Shown: positions 28,664 to 38,360, counted from the first letter of the stretch. The stretch is DNA of 64,000 bases from an uncultured Mucilaginibacter sp. (GCF_913773635.1 NZ_CAJYGQ010000009.1:1-64000); one strand, 5' to 3'. Notes: generated from the sequence alone by a model not told the origin. A program made the numbers and translations.

Positions 28664-29170
28664 ATGATAGACGCACAGCAAACAGCCATTACACAAGACC
28701 CTTCGGGAAAAAAGCTAATAGTTACCCGGGAGTTTAATGCAAGCTTACAACAGGTATGGGATGCCTGGACCAAAACAGATTTGCTTGACAAATGGTGGGC
28801 ACCCAAACCGTGGAAAGCCGAAACTAAGCAATTAAACTTTATTGATGGTGGTTCCTGGCTTTACGCCATGCGCGGACCCAAAGGTGAATGCAGTTGGTGT
28901 AAGGTTGATTTTAAATCAATTGAAGAACCTAACCGGTTTACCGCAACAGCTTACTTTTGTGATGAAGCCGGTAATGTAGATTCCAGCTTTCCGCCTATGC
29001 ATTGGGACAACAACTTTTCGGCAAACGGTGAAAGCATGAGTCTATTAACAGAGATTACCTTTGAAAATGAAGCCGCGCTCAATAAAATTGTTGGCATGGG
29101 TTTTAAAGAAGGTTTTACCATGGGCCTGAATAACCTTGATGATTTACTGGCTGGTATGCAAAACGCATAA
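28664..29170 (+). CDS. SRPBCC/AHSA1-domain protein
   Basis: 168-aa protein with the START-like fold of the activator-of-Hsp90 (AHSA1) family. It has LIVTREFNASLQQVWDAWTKTDLLDKWWAPKPW near the N-terminus, and a C-terminal helix KEGFTMGLNNLDDLLAGM. The fold makes a hydrophobic cavity for ligands, and most bacterial members have no known ligand. Transcribed alone; the upstream 240 bp after proA holds no ORF. It converges on the SDR gene at 29225 and shares the strong hairpin between them. Confidence 0.85.
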   Translation: MIDAQQTAITQDPSGKKLIVTREFNASLQQVWDAWTKTDLLDKWWAPKPWKAETKQLNFIDGGSWLYAMRGPKGECSWCKVDFKSIEEPNRFTATAYFCDEAGNVDSSFPPMHWDNNFSANGESMSLLTEITFENEAALNKIVGMGFKEGFTMGLNNLDDLLAGMQNA

Positions 29171-29171
29171 T

Positions 29172-29212
29172 AAACAACAAAGCCCAATCTAATTGATTGG
29201 GCTTTGTTGTTT
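29172..29212. terminator. Bidirectional terminator between SRPBCC and SDR genes
   Basis: Perfect 18-bp arms AAACAACAAAGCCCAATC / GATTGGGCTTTGTTGTTT with a 5-nt loop between convergent genes. T-rich arms on both strands suit bidirectional termination. Confidence 0.88.
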
Positions 29213-29224
29213 TACATCACCTGC

Positions 29225-30016
29225 TTATTCGTTAGCCGGCTTTTGTTGCTCATTCATCATATGAGCAACAGTACTGTCAGGTGTTAAATTGCTCATTGCA
29301 ATTTGCACCTTATTTTTAAAGCCCGATATAACTTTATCTTTATCATCCTGCATTGCTTCGTAACCATCTTTGGCTACATCGGCAGCGTTGCTCAATGAAC
29401 TTTTATCTTGAACTATGCGGCTTTCCTGCATATTTGCTTTGTTAAAGAAGTCAGTATCGGTTGCACCCGGCATTAATGCTGTTACCGTTATGCCTGTATC
29501 TTTTAACTCTTCGCGTATAGCTTCGGTAAATGATAATACAAATGCCTTGGTACCATGGTAAACCGACTGCCACGGACCCGGAACCTTACTGGCAATAGAC
29601 GCCAGATTTAAAATTTTACCCTCATTTCGGGCCACCATATCTTTCAAAAAGCATTTGGTTAAAATGACCAATGATGCAACGTTGAGGTCAATAATGCTCA
29701 ACTCGCGATTGATATCCGTATCCTTAAATTCACCATATAGTCCCTGGCCTGCATCATTTACCAATACATCAACCTGCATGCCCTTGGCCTTCACCTCGTC
29801 ATACAAATCAAACGCAGCCTGGCGGCTAAATAAGTCTTTGGCAATAGTGCTAACTTCAATGCCACTTTGGCGAAGATGTGCCGCACAATTATCAAGCTTT
29901 TGCTCATTACGGGCTACCAAAATAAGGTTGTAACCATCGGCAGCAAATAACTTAGCCAATTCAAAACCAATACCTTCTGAGGCACCGGTTATTAATGCAC
30001 ATGGTCTGTTATTCAT
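29225..30016 (-). CDS. SDR-family oxidoreductase (DltE-like)
   Basis: 263-aa short-chain dehydrogenase. TGASEGIG binds the cofactor, NDAG replaces NNAG in VLVNDAGQGLYGEF, and the active site is NLASIASKVPGP plus YHGTKAF. VARNEQKL after strand 2 suggests NADP. The DltE-type tail (PGATDTDFF, then QDKSSLSNAADVAKDGYEAM) is present. It lies 59 bp downstream of the zinc alcohol dehydrogenase on the same strand, so the two are probably cotranscribed. Substrate unknown. Confidence 0.88.
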   Translation of the reverse strand: MNNRPCALITGASEGIGFELAKLFAADGYNLILVARNEQKLDNCAAHLRQSGIEVSTIAKDLFSRQAAFDLYDEVKAKGMQVDVLVNDAGQGLYGEFKDTDINRELSIIDLNVASLVILTKCFLKDMVARNEGKILNLASIASKVPGPWQSVYHGTKAFVLSFTEAIREELKDTGITVTALMPGATDTDFFNKANMQESRIVQDKSSLSNAADVAKDGYEAMQDDKDKVISGFKNKVQIAMSNLTPDSTVAHMMNEQQKPANE

Positions 30017-30075
30017 AATTATTGAGTTTGCCCGGTTTTAAAACCGGATTAAAAATTTGGTTTATACTTTTTAAA

Positions 30076-31239
30076 TTAACTCCATGGTTTTAACACCACT
30101 TTGGTACAATCATCCTGCTTTTTCTGGAACATCTCGTAGCCTTTCGCCGCTTCACTTAATGGAAGCGTATGGCTAATAATGTCATCAAGCACTACCTTCT
30201 CTTCTTTTACCAAGTCAATAAGATGGTCAATGTAATTAAGTACGGGAGCCTGACCTTGTTTAATGGTAATACCCTTGTCAAATATTCTGAACATTGGGAA
30301 GTTATCATACGGAGAGCCATATACACCTACAATGCTAACCGTACCGCTGCGGCGTACCGACTCAAAACACAGATCGAGTATTTTCATACTGCCTACTTCA
30401 AAGTTTACGGCCGATTTAATTTTATCCATCACGCCGCGCTCCGGCTCAAAGCCTACAGCATCAACGCATACATCGGCGCCACGCCCACCTGTCATTTGCC
30501 TAATGGCTTCAACAACATCAACCTTATGCGGATTCAAGGTTTCAACATGGTTTACGGCTTTTGCCTTCTCCAGGCGATAGTCAAGTACATCAATGGCAAT
30601 CACACGTCCGGCGCCATTAAGCCAGGCTGCTTTTTGTGCCATCATTCCAACAGGACCAGAGCCAAATATGGCTACTGTTTCGCCACCTTTAAGCTGCGCC
30701 CAATCAATGGCCGACCATCCTGTAGGAAAAATATCTGTTAAAAACAGCACCTGCTCGTCCGTTAAATTATCAGGCACAATACGCGGACTTATATCTGCAT
30801 ACGGCACACGTACGTACTCGGCCTGACCACCCGAGTAACCTCCATATAAATCGGTATAACCATATAGGGCGCCACCTTTTTTATCGGTTAAGTCGCCGTC
30901 AGGCCCGTAGTGTTCGTAATTTGAATTTTCGCAATGAGGTGAAGCTCCGTGCGTACAAAAGAAACAATGGCCGCAAGATATTGGGAAAGGAACCACAACG
31001 CGATCACCCTTTTTTAGTTTGGTAACGCCTGCGCCAACCTCTTCAACAATACCCATAAACTCGTGCCCTAATACAAGGTCTTTAGGTTGTGGTACGCCGC
31101 CACTTAGTATGTGTAAGTCAGAACCGCATATAGCTGTTGATGTAACTTTTAAAATTACATCATTTGGATGCTGAATTTTTGGATCTTCAACGGTATCTAC
31201 GCTGATGTCTCCGGGTTTGTGAAATACTGCTGCTTTCAT
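30076..31239 (-). CDS. Zinc-dependent alcohol dehydrogenase (FdhA/threonine-dehydrogenase-like)
   Basis: 387-aa medium-chain dehydrogenase. Catalytic zinc ligands are Cys in STAICGSDLH, His-Glu in LGHEFMG and a later Asp. The structural zinc loop CGHCFFCTHGASPHC has all four Cys. The Rossmann motif GSGPVGMMAQ and the acidic end of strand 2 (IAIDVLDYR) point to NAD. The long insert and DVCVDAVGFEPERG resemble glutathione-independent formaldehyde dehydrogenase-like proteins, but the real substrate is not decidable here. It heads a unit with the DltE-like SDR. Cytoplasmic. Confidence 0.9.
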   Translation of the reverse strand: MKAAVFHKPGDISVDTVEDPKIQHPNDVILKVTSTAICGSDLHILSGGVPQPKDLVLGHEFMGIVEEVGAGVTKLKKGDRVVVPFPISCGHCFFCTHGASPHCENSNYEHYGPDGDLTDKKGGALYGYTDLYGGYSGGQAEYVRVPYADISPRIVPDNLTDEQVLFLTDIFPTGWSAIDWAQLKGGETVAIFGSGPVGMMAQKAAWLNGAGRVIAIDVLDYRLEKAKAVNHVETLNPHKVDVVEAIRQMTGGRGADVCVDAVGFEPERGVMDKIKSAVNFEVGSMKILDLCFESVRRSGTVSIVGVYGSPYDNFPMFRIFDKGITIKQGQAPVLNYIDHLIDLVKEEKVVLDDIISHTLPLSEAAKGYEMFQKKQDDCTKVVLKPWS

Positions 31240-31389
31240 AGGTAGTGTTAAGTAACTTTAATTTATAATTAAATCACATAACACTAACAGAAATACCAAA
31301 GACAGGTTTTTTCTAAATACTAAAAACCGACAACTACAGATTTTGAATTTGTCTATATTTCAGTGTATTAAATTAAAACAAGATGATAT

Positions 31390-32280
31390 TTACCTGATGA
31401 GCATCTGCTCAAACTGCAGGCTATCACCCTTAAATGCATTGAAATCAACCGTGTGGTTTATACCAGTTATATGAGCAGTTTCTGAGTGCTGCCAAAACCA
31501 CCAATTGGTATTTTTACCGGCTTTAAGTTCGGGCTTGTTATAGTGTGCAATCCATAGCGGGTAGTCATCAAAGTCGCCTTCCAGGTAATCTTTATAAAAG
31601 CTGAGCCCGGTGTAAATAATGGGTTTGGTTTTCAACTTACTTACAACGTGCTTTAAAAACGTTTTTAATTGCTTTCGCATTTCCTCCGGTGTTACGTTAT
31701 CCAGCCGTTCTATGTCAACTACGGGCGGTAAATCACCACTTTCAATATTTACATTTTGCAGAAAAAAGCGGGCCTGCCATAAACCATCCTTATATGGCCT
31801 GAAGAAATGGTAGGCCCCGCACCGTATACCGTTTTTGGCGGCTTCGCGCCAGTTACGTTTAAAATACGGATCAACCGTAAGCAAACCCTCCGTAGCTTTT
31901 ATAAAGGCAAAGCTTATGCGTACGCTATCTTCTTCCATTGCCCGTACCTTTGGCCAGTCAATCTTCCCTTGTGCGTAAGAAACATCAATTCCATGAATTT
32001 TGTAACGCGTAGGAATATCTATACCAAAACTTTTATAATTGCGATAATGCGGATTCTGTCCTATGTTTTTCACCCACTGCCAGCTTGCCGAAAAAAAGCT
32101 TACAACGTACCCATAGTAAAACGGCGAAAGCAATACCAGTAACGATCCGATAACCAAGGGCTTCCATGAAAATGTTTGGGTTTTCTTTTTAACGGGGGGC
32201 TTTCTGGCTGTTTTAGCACGCGGTTTTGCCGCTGGTACCTTTCGGGGCTTAATAGGTTTTAACTCTTTAGGCGTAGTCAC
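31390..32280 (-). CDS. Membrane-anchored GH25 lysozyme-type muramidase
   Basis: 296-aa protein with a basic Lys/Pro/Ala-rich cytoplasmic start (about 40 residues), one membrane helix (LVIGSLLVLLSPFYYGYVVSFF) and a GH25 catalytic domain (about 95-290). Family motifs are KIHGIDVSYAQGKIDW with the catalytic Asp, FAFIKATEG, GAYHFF, and PPVVDIE with the catalytic Glu. The family cuts the beta-1,4 bond between MurNAc and GlcNAc in peptidoglycan. The signal anchor rather than cleavable peptide suggests the enzyme acts while tethered in the periplasm, in remodelling or turnover. The upstream neighbour is the GH31 gene with its own terminator. Confidence 0.92.
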   Translation of the reverse strand: MTTPKELKPIKPRKVPAAKPRAKTARKPPVKKKTQTFSWKPLVIGSLLVLLSPFYYGYVVSFFSASWQWVKNIGQNPHYRNYKSFGIDIPTRYKIHGIDVSYAQGKIDWPKVRAMEEDSVRISFAFIKATEGLLTVDPYFKRNWREAAKNGIRCGAYHFFRPYKDGLWQARFFLQNVNIESGDLPPVVDIERLDNVTPEEMRKQLKTFLKHVVSKLKTKPIIYTGLSFYKDYLEGDFDDYPLWIAHYNKPELKAGKNTNWWFWQHSETAHITGINHTVDFNAFKGDSLQFEQMLIR

Positions 32281-32357
32281 GCTGCAAAGTTACGCACTAT
32301 ATAAACAGGTAAATAAATTTTACTTAACAAATAATATAAACACTTAAATGCATAAAA

Positions 32358-32382
32358 AAAGCAACCATTTACAGGTTGCTTT
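32358..32382 (-). terminator. Intrinsic terminator of the GH31 gene
   Basis: Arms AAAGCAACC / GGTTGCTTT (9 bp, 7-nt loop) followed on the minus strand by a T run, 16 bp past the GH31 stop. Confidence 0.85.
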
Positions 32383-32398
32383 CTTATTCTATAACTAA

Positions 32399-34870
32399 TT
32401 AAGCTATTTCAATTTGCTTAAAGTTTTTAGTGAACTTAAAGTCCAGTATCAGCTTTTCGGCATCAAAAACAAAGTCGGTAACCTCTTTACCATCAGCAAT
32501 AATTTTTGATGGTTTAAAAGGCAAGCCAACCACATTGAAGTGGTAATTTTCATAACGAGGTGTATATAAACCTTCCATGCTTTGCTGTAGCGTGAAACTT
32601 GTTGGCTTACCGCTTGCAACAAATTTTTTCTCGGAGTATATGTCCTGCTCGTAGGCAAATGTTTCGCCATAATCTTCAAAAAAGAACGAGTTTGCAGGTG
32701 CTTCGCTGTAATAAACGTTAAGCTTAACCTCTTCAATTTCCTTTTCGCCCACGTATTGCATTACTGGGTATTCGGGTATTACCGAACCTGCTTTTACAAA
32801 CAGCGGAATGGTTTCAAGTGGTGTTGCAACTTCAACCTCGCGGCCACCTTCTATTAATTGGTTGTCCCAGTAGCCAAACCAATTACCCTTAGGCAGGTAA
32901 ACCTTCCGGCTTGTTTGGCCGGGCTCCATAACAGGGCAAACTAGTATTTTGTCACCGTAGGTAAACTCATCCTGGCGGGCCTGGTTATTTATCTCGCCTT
33001 GCTCCTGCATTACAACCGGGCGCAGTATAGGGAAACCATAACGGTGATGTTCCCAAAATGTTGAATACAAATATGGTATAAGCTTGTAGCGAAGCTCAAT
33101 AAATTTACGGTTAATGGCAGTATATGGCTCGCCAAAACTCCAGGGCTCGCGTTCTTTAGTGTCACCGGCCGAGTGTGCGCGCATAAAGGGTGAAAATGTT
33201 CCCATTTGAATCCAGCGTGTAAACAATTCGCCATCAGGCTCGCCGCTAAAGCCACCAATATCGGTACCGCAAAACGGTATGCCCGACATTGACAAACGCT
33301 GGCACTGTACGTTACCAAGGCGCAAATGCTCCCATGACGCTACGTTATCGCCGGTCCAAACAGAGGTAAAGCGTTGCACGCCTGAATACCCCGCGCGGGT
33401 AATGGTAAAAGGACGCTTATTTTTCATAAGCTTACGCATGCCTTCATATGTAGCTCTTACCATTTGCATGCCGTACACGTTATGTGCCTTACGGTGCGAT
33501 CCGCGGTAACCATCATACTGGTGGCGTACATCATCAGGGAAGGTACCGGCGCCAAATACAGCAGGTTCGTTCATATCGTTCCAAACGCCCGCTACGCCTA
33601 ATTGTACCAACTCGTCAAACAAAGTTCCCCACCATTCACGCACCTCTGGATTGGTGAAATCAGGAAACTGGCAACGGCCCGGCCATACGTGGCCTTCCAT
33701 AAAGTAATCATCGCATCTGCGACAGAAATAACGCTTCTCCTTGCCTTCTTTAAAAACCCAGTAATTATCATCAACCCTTATACCCGGATCAATAATCACT
33801 ACTGTTTTAAATCCATCTGCCGCCAATTCCTTAATCATTTTTTTAGGATCAGGGAAATATTTACGGTTCCAGGTAAAGCAGCGGTACCCGTCCATATAAT
33901 CTATGTCAAGGTAAATGCCGTCGCACGGAATTTTATTTTCGCGGAAACCGTTAGCTACCTTTTTAACCTTTGACTCAGGGTAATAACTCCAACGGCACTG
34001 ATGATAGCCAAGCGCCCACAATGGCGGCATTGGGTGAGTACCCGTTAATAAATGGTAACGTTTAACAACGTCCATCATATTTGGGCCATGTATGTAATAG
34101 TATTGCAGCTCTCCCCCATCGGCCCAAAAACTCGTTTTGTTACGATCTTCAGAACCAAAATCAAAGTGAGCTTTAAAGGTATTATCGAAAAATATACCGT
34201 GTGCAATACCTTCGTTAAGGCTTATATAAAACGGTATACTGCGATATATTGGGTCTTGGTTCCAGGCAAATGAGTAAGCGTCGGTATTCCAGTTTACAAA
34301 GCGTTTACCGCGCAAGTTTAAGTCGGTAGGTTTATCGCCCAAGCCATAAAAGGCTTCTTCGGGATGACAAACCTTTGTACCAAATACGTAGTAACCACCA
34401 AACTGAACGTTTTCTTCCCAGTGCATTGGGGTTGCATCAGCACTGGTTACATGATTTTGGCTATCAGAAAAAGAAACCAGGAAGTCTTTTTTCTTGATAT
34501 GGCAGTTTACTGTACTTGTTGAAATACGGTATTCGTCTTCGTTTTCATGTAAATGAAATACCGATACTTTAACTTCAAGCTTTGGTACAGCGTATGAAAA
34601 CTCTTCTAAAAAAACGCTGTGAGGCGCCATGCGCACCCTTATTATTTCGTCGGTTACAATGGTTACTTCAACAGTAGCCTCAGTGTCGCGAAAGAAAAAC
34701 TTGTTACCCTTCTGCTCAACGCTTTCGGGTGCGGTAAGATACTTTTTTACAATTGGCTTTAAACCAAGAACCGGGTTATTAACGTGCTGAAAAACTTCTT
34801 CTTCCTGTTCAATAAGTTTAACCGCTGGCGATTCAGGTATCGGATCGTTTGATGGATTGTTTTGTTCCAT
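32399..34870 (-). CDS. GH31 alpha-glucosidase
   Basis: 823-aa family 31 retaining glycosidase. An N-terminal beta-sandwich (about 50-230) precedes the catalytic barrel with DGIYLDIDYMDGYRCFTWN, the nucleophile Asp in GVWNDMNEP, the acid/base Asp in WTGDNVASWEHL and FCGTDIGGFSG. The proximal and distal C-terminal beta domains end in a DUF5110-like segment (VYYSEAPANSFFFEDYGE). A Cys-rich loop RRCDDYFMEG is in the barrel. No signal peptide, so it is probably a cytoplasmic alpha-glucosidase acting on maltooligosaccharides or related alpha-glucosides. It is divergent from glgB across a 487-bp gap, consistent with alpha-glucan metabolism. Confidence 0.94.
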   Translation of the reverse strand: MEQNNPSNDPIPESPAVKLIEQEEEVFQHVNNPVLGLKPIVKKYLTAPESVEQKGNKFFFRDTEATVEVTIVTDEIIRVRMAPHSVFLEEFSYAVPKLEVKVSVFHLHENEDEYRISTSTVNCHIKKKDFLVSFSDSQNHVTSADATPMHWEENVQFGGYYVFGTKVCHPEEAFYGLGDKPTDLNLRGKRFVNWNTDAYSFAWNQDPIYRSIPFYISLNEGIAHGIFFDNTFKAHFDFGSEDRNKTSFWADGGELQYYYIHGPNMMDVVKRYHLLTGTHPMPPLWALGYHQCRWSYYPESKVKKVANGFRENKIPCDGIYLDIDYMDGYRCFTWNRKYFPDPKKMIKELAADGFKTVVIIDPGIRVDDNYWVFKEGKEKRYFCRRCDDYFMEGHVWPGRCQFPDFTNPEVREWWGTLFDELVQLGVAGVWNDMNEPAVFGAGTFPDDVRHQYDGYRGSHRKAHNVYGMQMVRATYEGMRKLMKNKRPFTITRAGYSGVQRFTSVWTGDNVASWEHLRLGNVQCQRLSMSGIPFCGTDIGGFSGEPDGELFTRWIQMGTFSPFMRAHSAGDTKEREPWSFGEPYTAINRKFIELRYKLIPYLYSTFWEHHRYGFPILRPVVMQEQGEINNQARQDEFTYGDKILVCPVMEPGQTSRKVYLPKGNWFGYWDNQLIEGGREVEVATPLETIPLFVKAGSVIPEYPVMQYVGEKEIEEVKLNVYYSEAPANSFFFEDYGETFAYEQDIYSEKKFVASGKPTSFTLQQSMEGLYTPRYENYHFNVVGLPFKPSKIIADGKEVTDFVFDAEKLILDFKFTKNFKQIEIA

Positions 34871-35357
34871 TGAGTTAGTTAGTTCTGATTAATTAAGTAT
34901 TGCTTTTTAAGGCTGGTATTAAACAAATAGTTTCAATAACCAAGCCATGTTACACCATAAATGCAACCTGCGTTTACTTATACGTAATTACCGACCGAAA
35001 AGTAAAAAGAAATTTACCATTAGCCTAACTTAATTTGCTATTGAATGATTTGAATACGGTTTTCGGGGAAATATTAACCCAACTTGACCAGGCATTGGGT
35101 GCATCATACATGAGTTTGGTTTCTACAGCATTTTTATAAAGAAAACGCTGGCAACTCATAAGTCTCACCGTTAATATCTTATGCTATAAATAGCAGCTTA
35201 TGTTAAATAAATTTTACTAGTATTGTGCGCACAGGTAAAACAAGCAACAGGTAGCATATGTTGGACATCTAAGGCATAATTTGCTTTCAACAAAATCTTT
35301 ACCGATTGCTTAACGCATTCATCTTGATTTACCGTCGTTCTGAACAGACTATCTACC
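34871..35357. other. Divergent intergenic region between GH31 and glgB
   Basis: 487 bp, AT-rich, separating divergent alpha-glucan genes. It should contain both promoters, but no exact TAnnTTTG with a paired TTTG is seen. The closest is TTAATTTG near 35031. The ORF reported on the minus strand (35198-35836) reads antisense through the low-complexity start of glgB and is not believed. Confidence 0.4.
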
Positions 35358-37796
35358 ATGGCAAAAAAAACCGAGAAAACTAAACCTTTGAACATTGCAG
35401 AAGGTAATGAGGCTAACAACCCCTTATCTGCTGATATCCCCACTACCAATGATGCATTGTTATTGAATGACAAGGCTAAAACAAAAGCAGATAAGGATAA
35501 AAAACCAAAATCAACAAAAAAAGCCACTAATACCGATGAACCTGTTAAAGGTACAAAGGCAAAAAAAAGCAAGGCTGAAGATGCCGCCTCATTAACTTCA
35601 TCTTCTGCAGAAACATTTCCTGAGTCGCAACCGGTGAAGGCAAAAAGAACGTCGCGCAAAACAGAAGGTATTGCAGATGGCCAAACCTTTCCGGAGTCGC
35701 TTCCTGTTAAGGCGGTGAAAAAATCTGCCGCAAAGGTTGCAAAAAAACAACCTGCCGTGGCAATTGAGGCTGGCGTAGCCAATGAGCAGTATGCCGCTAC
35801 TGAACAATCATCGTTAGCGCATAACAAAGATGCCAAGGCGTTACCTGTAATACATAGCTCTCCTGAAACTAATTTGCTAAGTGAGGGTTTTGAAGCAGTT
35901 GAAGCTTATAGCCGCTTTACCGATTTTGATATTGATCTTTTTAAAGGTGGCAAGCATTACAAGCTTTACGAAAAGTTAGGCTCGCATGTGGTTACTCATA
36001 AAAATGTAGTAGGCACTTACTTTGCCGTATGGGCACCAAATGCTCAATACGTATCGGTTATCGGTAATTTTAATGGTTGGAACAGGGGCAGTCATGCGTT
36101 ATATCACCGCTGGGATGCCTCAGGCATATGGGAAGGTTTTGTGCCTCACGTTGGGCATGGCGAAATTTACAAGTACTTTATACACTCACACAGTGGCGAA
36201 AAGCTTGAAAAAAGTGACCCGTATGCACTACAAAGTGAGCAGCCACCGCAAACGGCTTCGATTGTAAGCCACACTTATTATGAATGGAAGGATGAAAACT
36301 GGATGCGTAACAGGTACGAGCACAATGCTTTAGACCGTCCGTATTCAGTTTATGAGGTTCACCTGGGCTCGTGGGCACGTAGCCCCGAGAGTCCGGACAG
36401 CTTCCTGACTTATAGCGAACTTGCAGATAAGCTGGTACCTTATGTAAAAGAGATGGGCTTTACGCATGTGGAGTTTATGCCTGTTATGGAGCACCCATTT
36501 TATCCAAGCTGGGGTTACCAGTTAACGGGTTACTTTGCAGCTACCTCAAGATACGGCTCGCCTCAACAGCTTATGGAGCTTATTGAACGATTTCACCTCG
36601 AGGGTATTGGCGTTATATTAGATTGGGTACCATCGCACTTTCCGGGAGACGGACATGCGCTGTACCGCTTTGATGGCACACACCTTTATGAGCATGAAGA
36701 TGTACGCAAAGGCTACCACCCCGACTGGACATCATACATTTTTAATTACGGGCGTAACGAAGTTAAAGCGTTTTTAATAAGCAGCGCCATGTTTTGGCTT
36801 GAGCGTTACCACGCCGACGGTATACGCGTAGATGGAGTAGCCTCAATGCTTTACCTTGATTATTCACGCAAGCAAGGCGAATGGGAACCCAATATGTTTG
36901 GCAATAACTTTAACTTAGAAGCTATTGACTTTTTAAAGGAGTTTAACATGGCTGTTTACAGCCACTTCCCCGACGTTCAAACCATTGCCGAAGAATCTAC
37001 CTCTTTTAACGGCGTAACCAAACCGGTTTACCTTGGCGGACTTGGCTTTGGCATGAAGTGGATGATGGGTTGGATGCACGACAGTTTAAATTACTTTAAG
37101 CTCGACCCTATTCACCGCCAGTACCATCATAATGAGATTACGTTTAGTCTTATTTATGCCTTTACAGAAAACTTTATGCTGCCGTTTTCGCATGATGAGG
37201 TGGTGTACGGCAAGCACTCCATGCTATGCAAAATGCCTGGAGACGAGTGGCAGCGCTACGCCAACCTGCGCTTACTATACAGCTACATGTTTACCCATCC
37301 CGGAGCAAAACTCTTGTTTATGGGTGCTGAATTTGGGCAAAATGCCGAATGGGATTTTGGAAAGTCGTTAGACTGGTGGATTTCTCAATATGATTGCCAC
37401 CTGGGTATGAAAGAAACGGTAAAAGCTCTGAATAAGCTGTACAAAAGTTACCCGGCTTTATATGAAAAAGCATTTGGCAAAGACGGCTTTGAATGGATAG
37501 ACGGCGGTAACAGCAAAGACTCTATTATAGTATATGCACGTAAAGGACATGATGCCGAAAATGATGTGGTAGTTGTGCTTAACATGACACCGCTGGTTCA
37601 TTATGACTTCCGTATAGGTGTAACCCAGCACGGCGAGTGGCGCGAAGTGTTCAATTCGGATGATAAGAACTTTTGGGGGACAGGTGTAAATAATCCGTAC
37701 CCGCTTAAATCACAAAACAATAAGTGGCACGGGCAGGAGAACTCTATTGAAATTACAATACCGCCGTTAAGCGCAGTGGTGTTTGCCCAAAAATAA
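35358..37796 (+). CDS. glgB: 1,4-alpha-glucan branching enzyme with a long basic N-terminal extension
   Basis: 812-aa GH13 branching enzyme that makes alpha-1,6 branches in glycogen. After an unusual N-terminal stretch of about 170 residues comes CBM48 (YFAVWAPNAQYVSVIGNFNGWN), then the GH13 barrel with EVHLGSW, nucleophile Asp near 491 (IRVDGVASMLYLDY), acid/base Glu near 545 (TIAEEST) and LPFSHDEVVYGK, and the C-terminal all-beta domain. The extension is Lys/Ala/Thr-rich and low complexity, with a duplicated motif TFPESQPVKA / TFPESLPVKA. There is no later in-frame Met before the CBM48, so the extension is part of the protein. No glgA, glgC or glgP is nearby. Role of the extension unknown. 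Confidence 0.95.
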   Translation: MAKKTEKTKPLNIAEGNEANNPLSADIPTTNDALLLNDKAKTKADKDKKPKSTKKATNTDEPVKGTKAKKSKAEDAASLTSSSAETFPESQPVKAKRTSRKTEGIADGQTFPESLPVKAVKKSAAKVAKKQPAVAIEAGVANEQYAATEQSSLAHNKDAKALPVIHSSPETNLLSEGFEAVEAYSRFTDFDIDLFKGGKHYKLYEKLGSHVVTHKNVVGTYFAVWAPNAQYVSVIGNFNGWNRGSHALYHRWDASGIWEGFVPHVGHGEIYKYFIHSHSGEKLEKSDPYALQSEQPPQTASIVSHTYYEWKDENWMRNRYEHNALDRPYSVYEVHLGSWARSPESPDSFLTYSELADKLVPYVKEMGFTHVEFMPVMEHPFYPSWGYQLTGYFAATSRYGSPQQLMELIERFHLEGIGVILDWVPSHFPGDGHALYRFDGTHLYEHEDVRKGYHPDWTSYIFNYGRNEVKAFLISSAMFWLERYHADGIRVDGVASMLYLDYSRKQGEWEPNMFGNNFNLEAIDFLKEFNMAVYSHFPDVQTIAEESTSFNGVTKPVYLGGLGFGMKWMMGWMHDSLNYFKLDPIHRQYHHNEITFSLIYAFTENFMLPFSHDEVVYGKHSMLCKMPGDEWQRYANLRLLYSYMFTHPGAKLLFMGAEFGQNAEWDFGKSLDWWISQYDCHLGMKETVKALNKLYKSYPALYEKAFGKDGFEWIDGGNSKDSIIVYARKGHDAENDVVVVLNMTPLVHYDFRIGVTQHGEWREVFNSDDKNFWGTGVNNPYPLKSQNNKWHGQENSIEITIPPLSAVVFAQK

Positions 37797-37818
37797 CCTT
37801 AAATCTAATTAAAGTTTT

Positions 37819-37872
37819 AAGCCGGAGAATCAGATGCATGTTTGGCAATGCCTGCATCTGATTCTCCGGCTT
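37819..37872. terminator. Long perfect hairpin terminator after glgB
   Basis: Perfect 20-bp arms beginning AAGCCGGAGAATC and ending GATTCTCCGGCTT, with a 14-nt loop, then TTTT on the plus strand. It serves glgB and, being symmetric, possibly the convergent TPR gene. Confidence 0.9.
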
Positions 37873-37877
37873 TTTGT

Positions 37878-38360
37878 TTATAACGTTGCCTTGTATTCGC
37901 AATTGCTAATTGCTCTTTTATAATCTTCAATTGAATCAAAATTGAGGCAAAGTTTAATAGCTTTTTTATAAAATATTATTGCCTCATCAAAGTTTTGATT
38001 GTACTCCTCAAGTATACCTAAGCGATAATTGATCAATGCTTTATCAACCAGTGGCCTGTGCAATGCAGTTGCGGCAATATCACGTGCTTTATCCCATTGT
38101 TCCAAGTTGGTATATAAAACTATTAGATTTATATAAGCGTGCGGGTACTGTGCATTACTTTTAATGGCAGCCTTATAATGGTTTTCGGCACGGGAATAAT
38201 CATCAAATTGTGTACGGTATAACCAGCCCAATGAATTATGAGCCTGCGCTGTTGAAGGTTCTTCTAAAATTATATTTTCAAGCAGTTGTTTAGCCTGCAG
38301 GTAATTAGCGTTCCTAATTGCTTCTTCAGCCTCAAGATATATATCTTCCCAGTTATGCAT
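37878..38360 (-). CDS. TPR-repeat protein
   Basis: About 160 aa from ATG 38360 (MHNWEDIYLEAEEA), preferred over the track start at 38483 because the extra 41 residues are not TPR-like and overlap the upstream terminator. Four or so tetratricopeptide helix pairs are seen: NYLQAKQLLENIILEEPS, AHNSLGWLYRTQFDDYSRAENHYKAAI, AYINLIVLYTNLEQWDKARDIA and NYRLGILEEYNQNFDEAIIFYKKAI. No signal peptide. TPRs mediate protein-protein contact, and no specific partner is indicated by the neighbours. Confidence 0.78.
   Translation of the reverse strand: MHNWEDIYLEAEEAIRNANYLQAKQLLENIILEEPSTAQAHNSLGWLYRTQFDDYSRAENHYKAAIKSNAQYPHAYINLIVLYTNLEQWDKARDIAATALHRPLVDKALINYRLGILEEYNQNFDEAIIFYKKAIKLCLNFDSIEDYKRAISNCEYKATL

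Noticed and set aside
30169-30741. 190-aa plus-strand ORF inside the alcohol dehydrogenase gene
   Set aside because: Shadow of a gene with all zinc-site and Rossmann motifs on the other strand.
35198-35836. 212-aa minus-strand ORF opposite the start of glgB
   Set aside because: It reads antisense through the low-complexity Lys/Ala-rich extension of glgB; Phe/Ala/Ser-rich composition mirrors that repeat. glgB frame is firmly supported.
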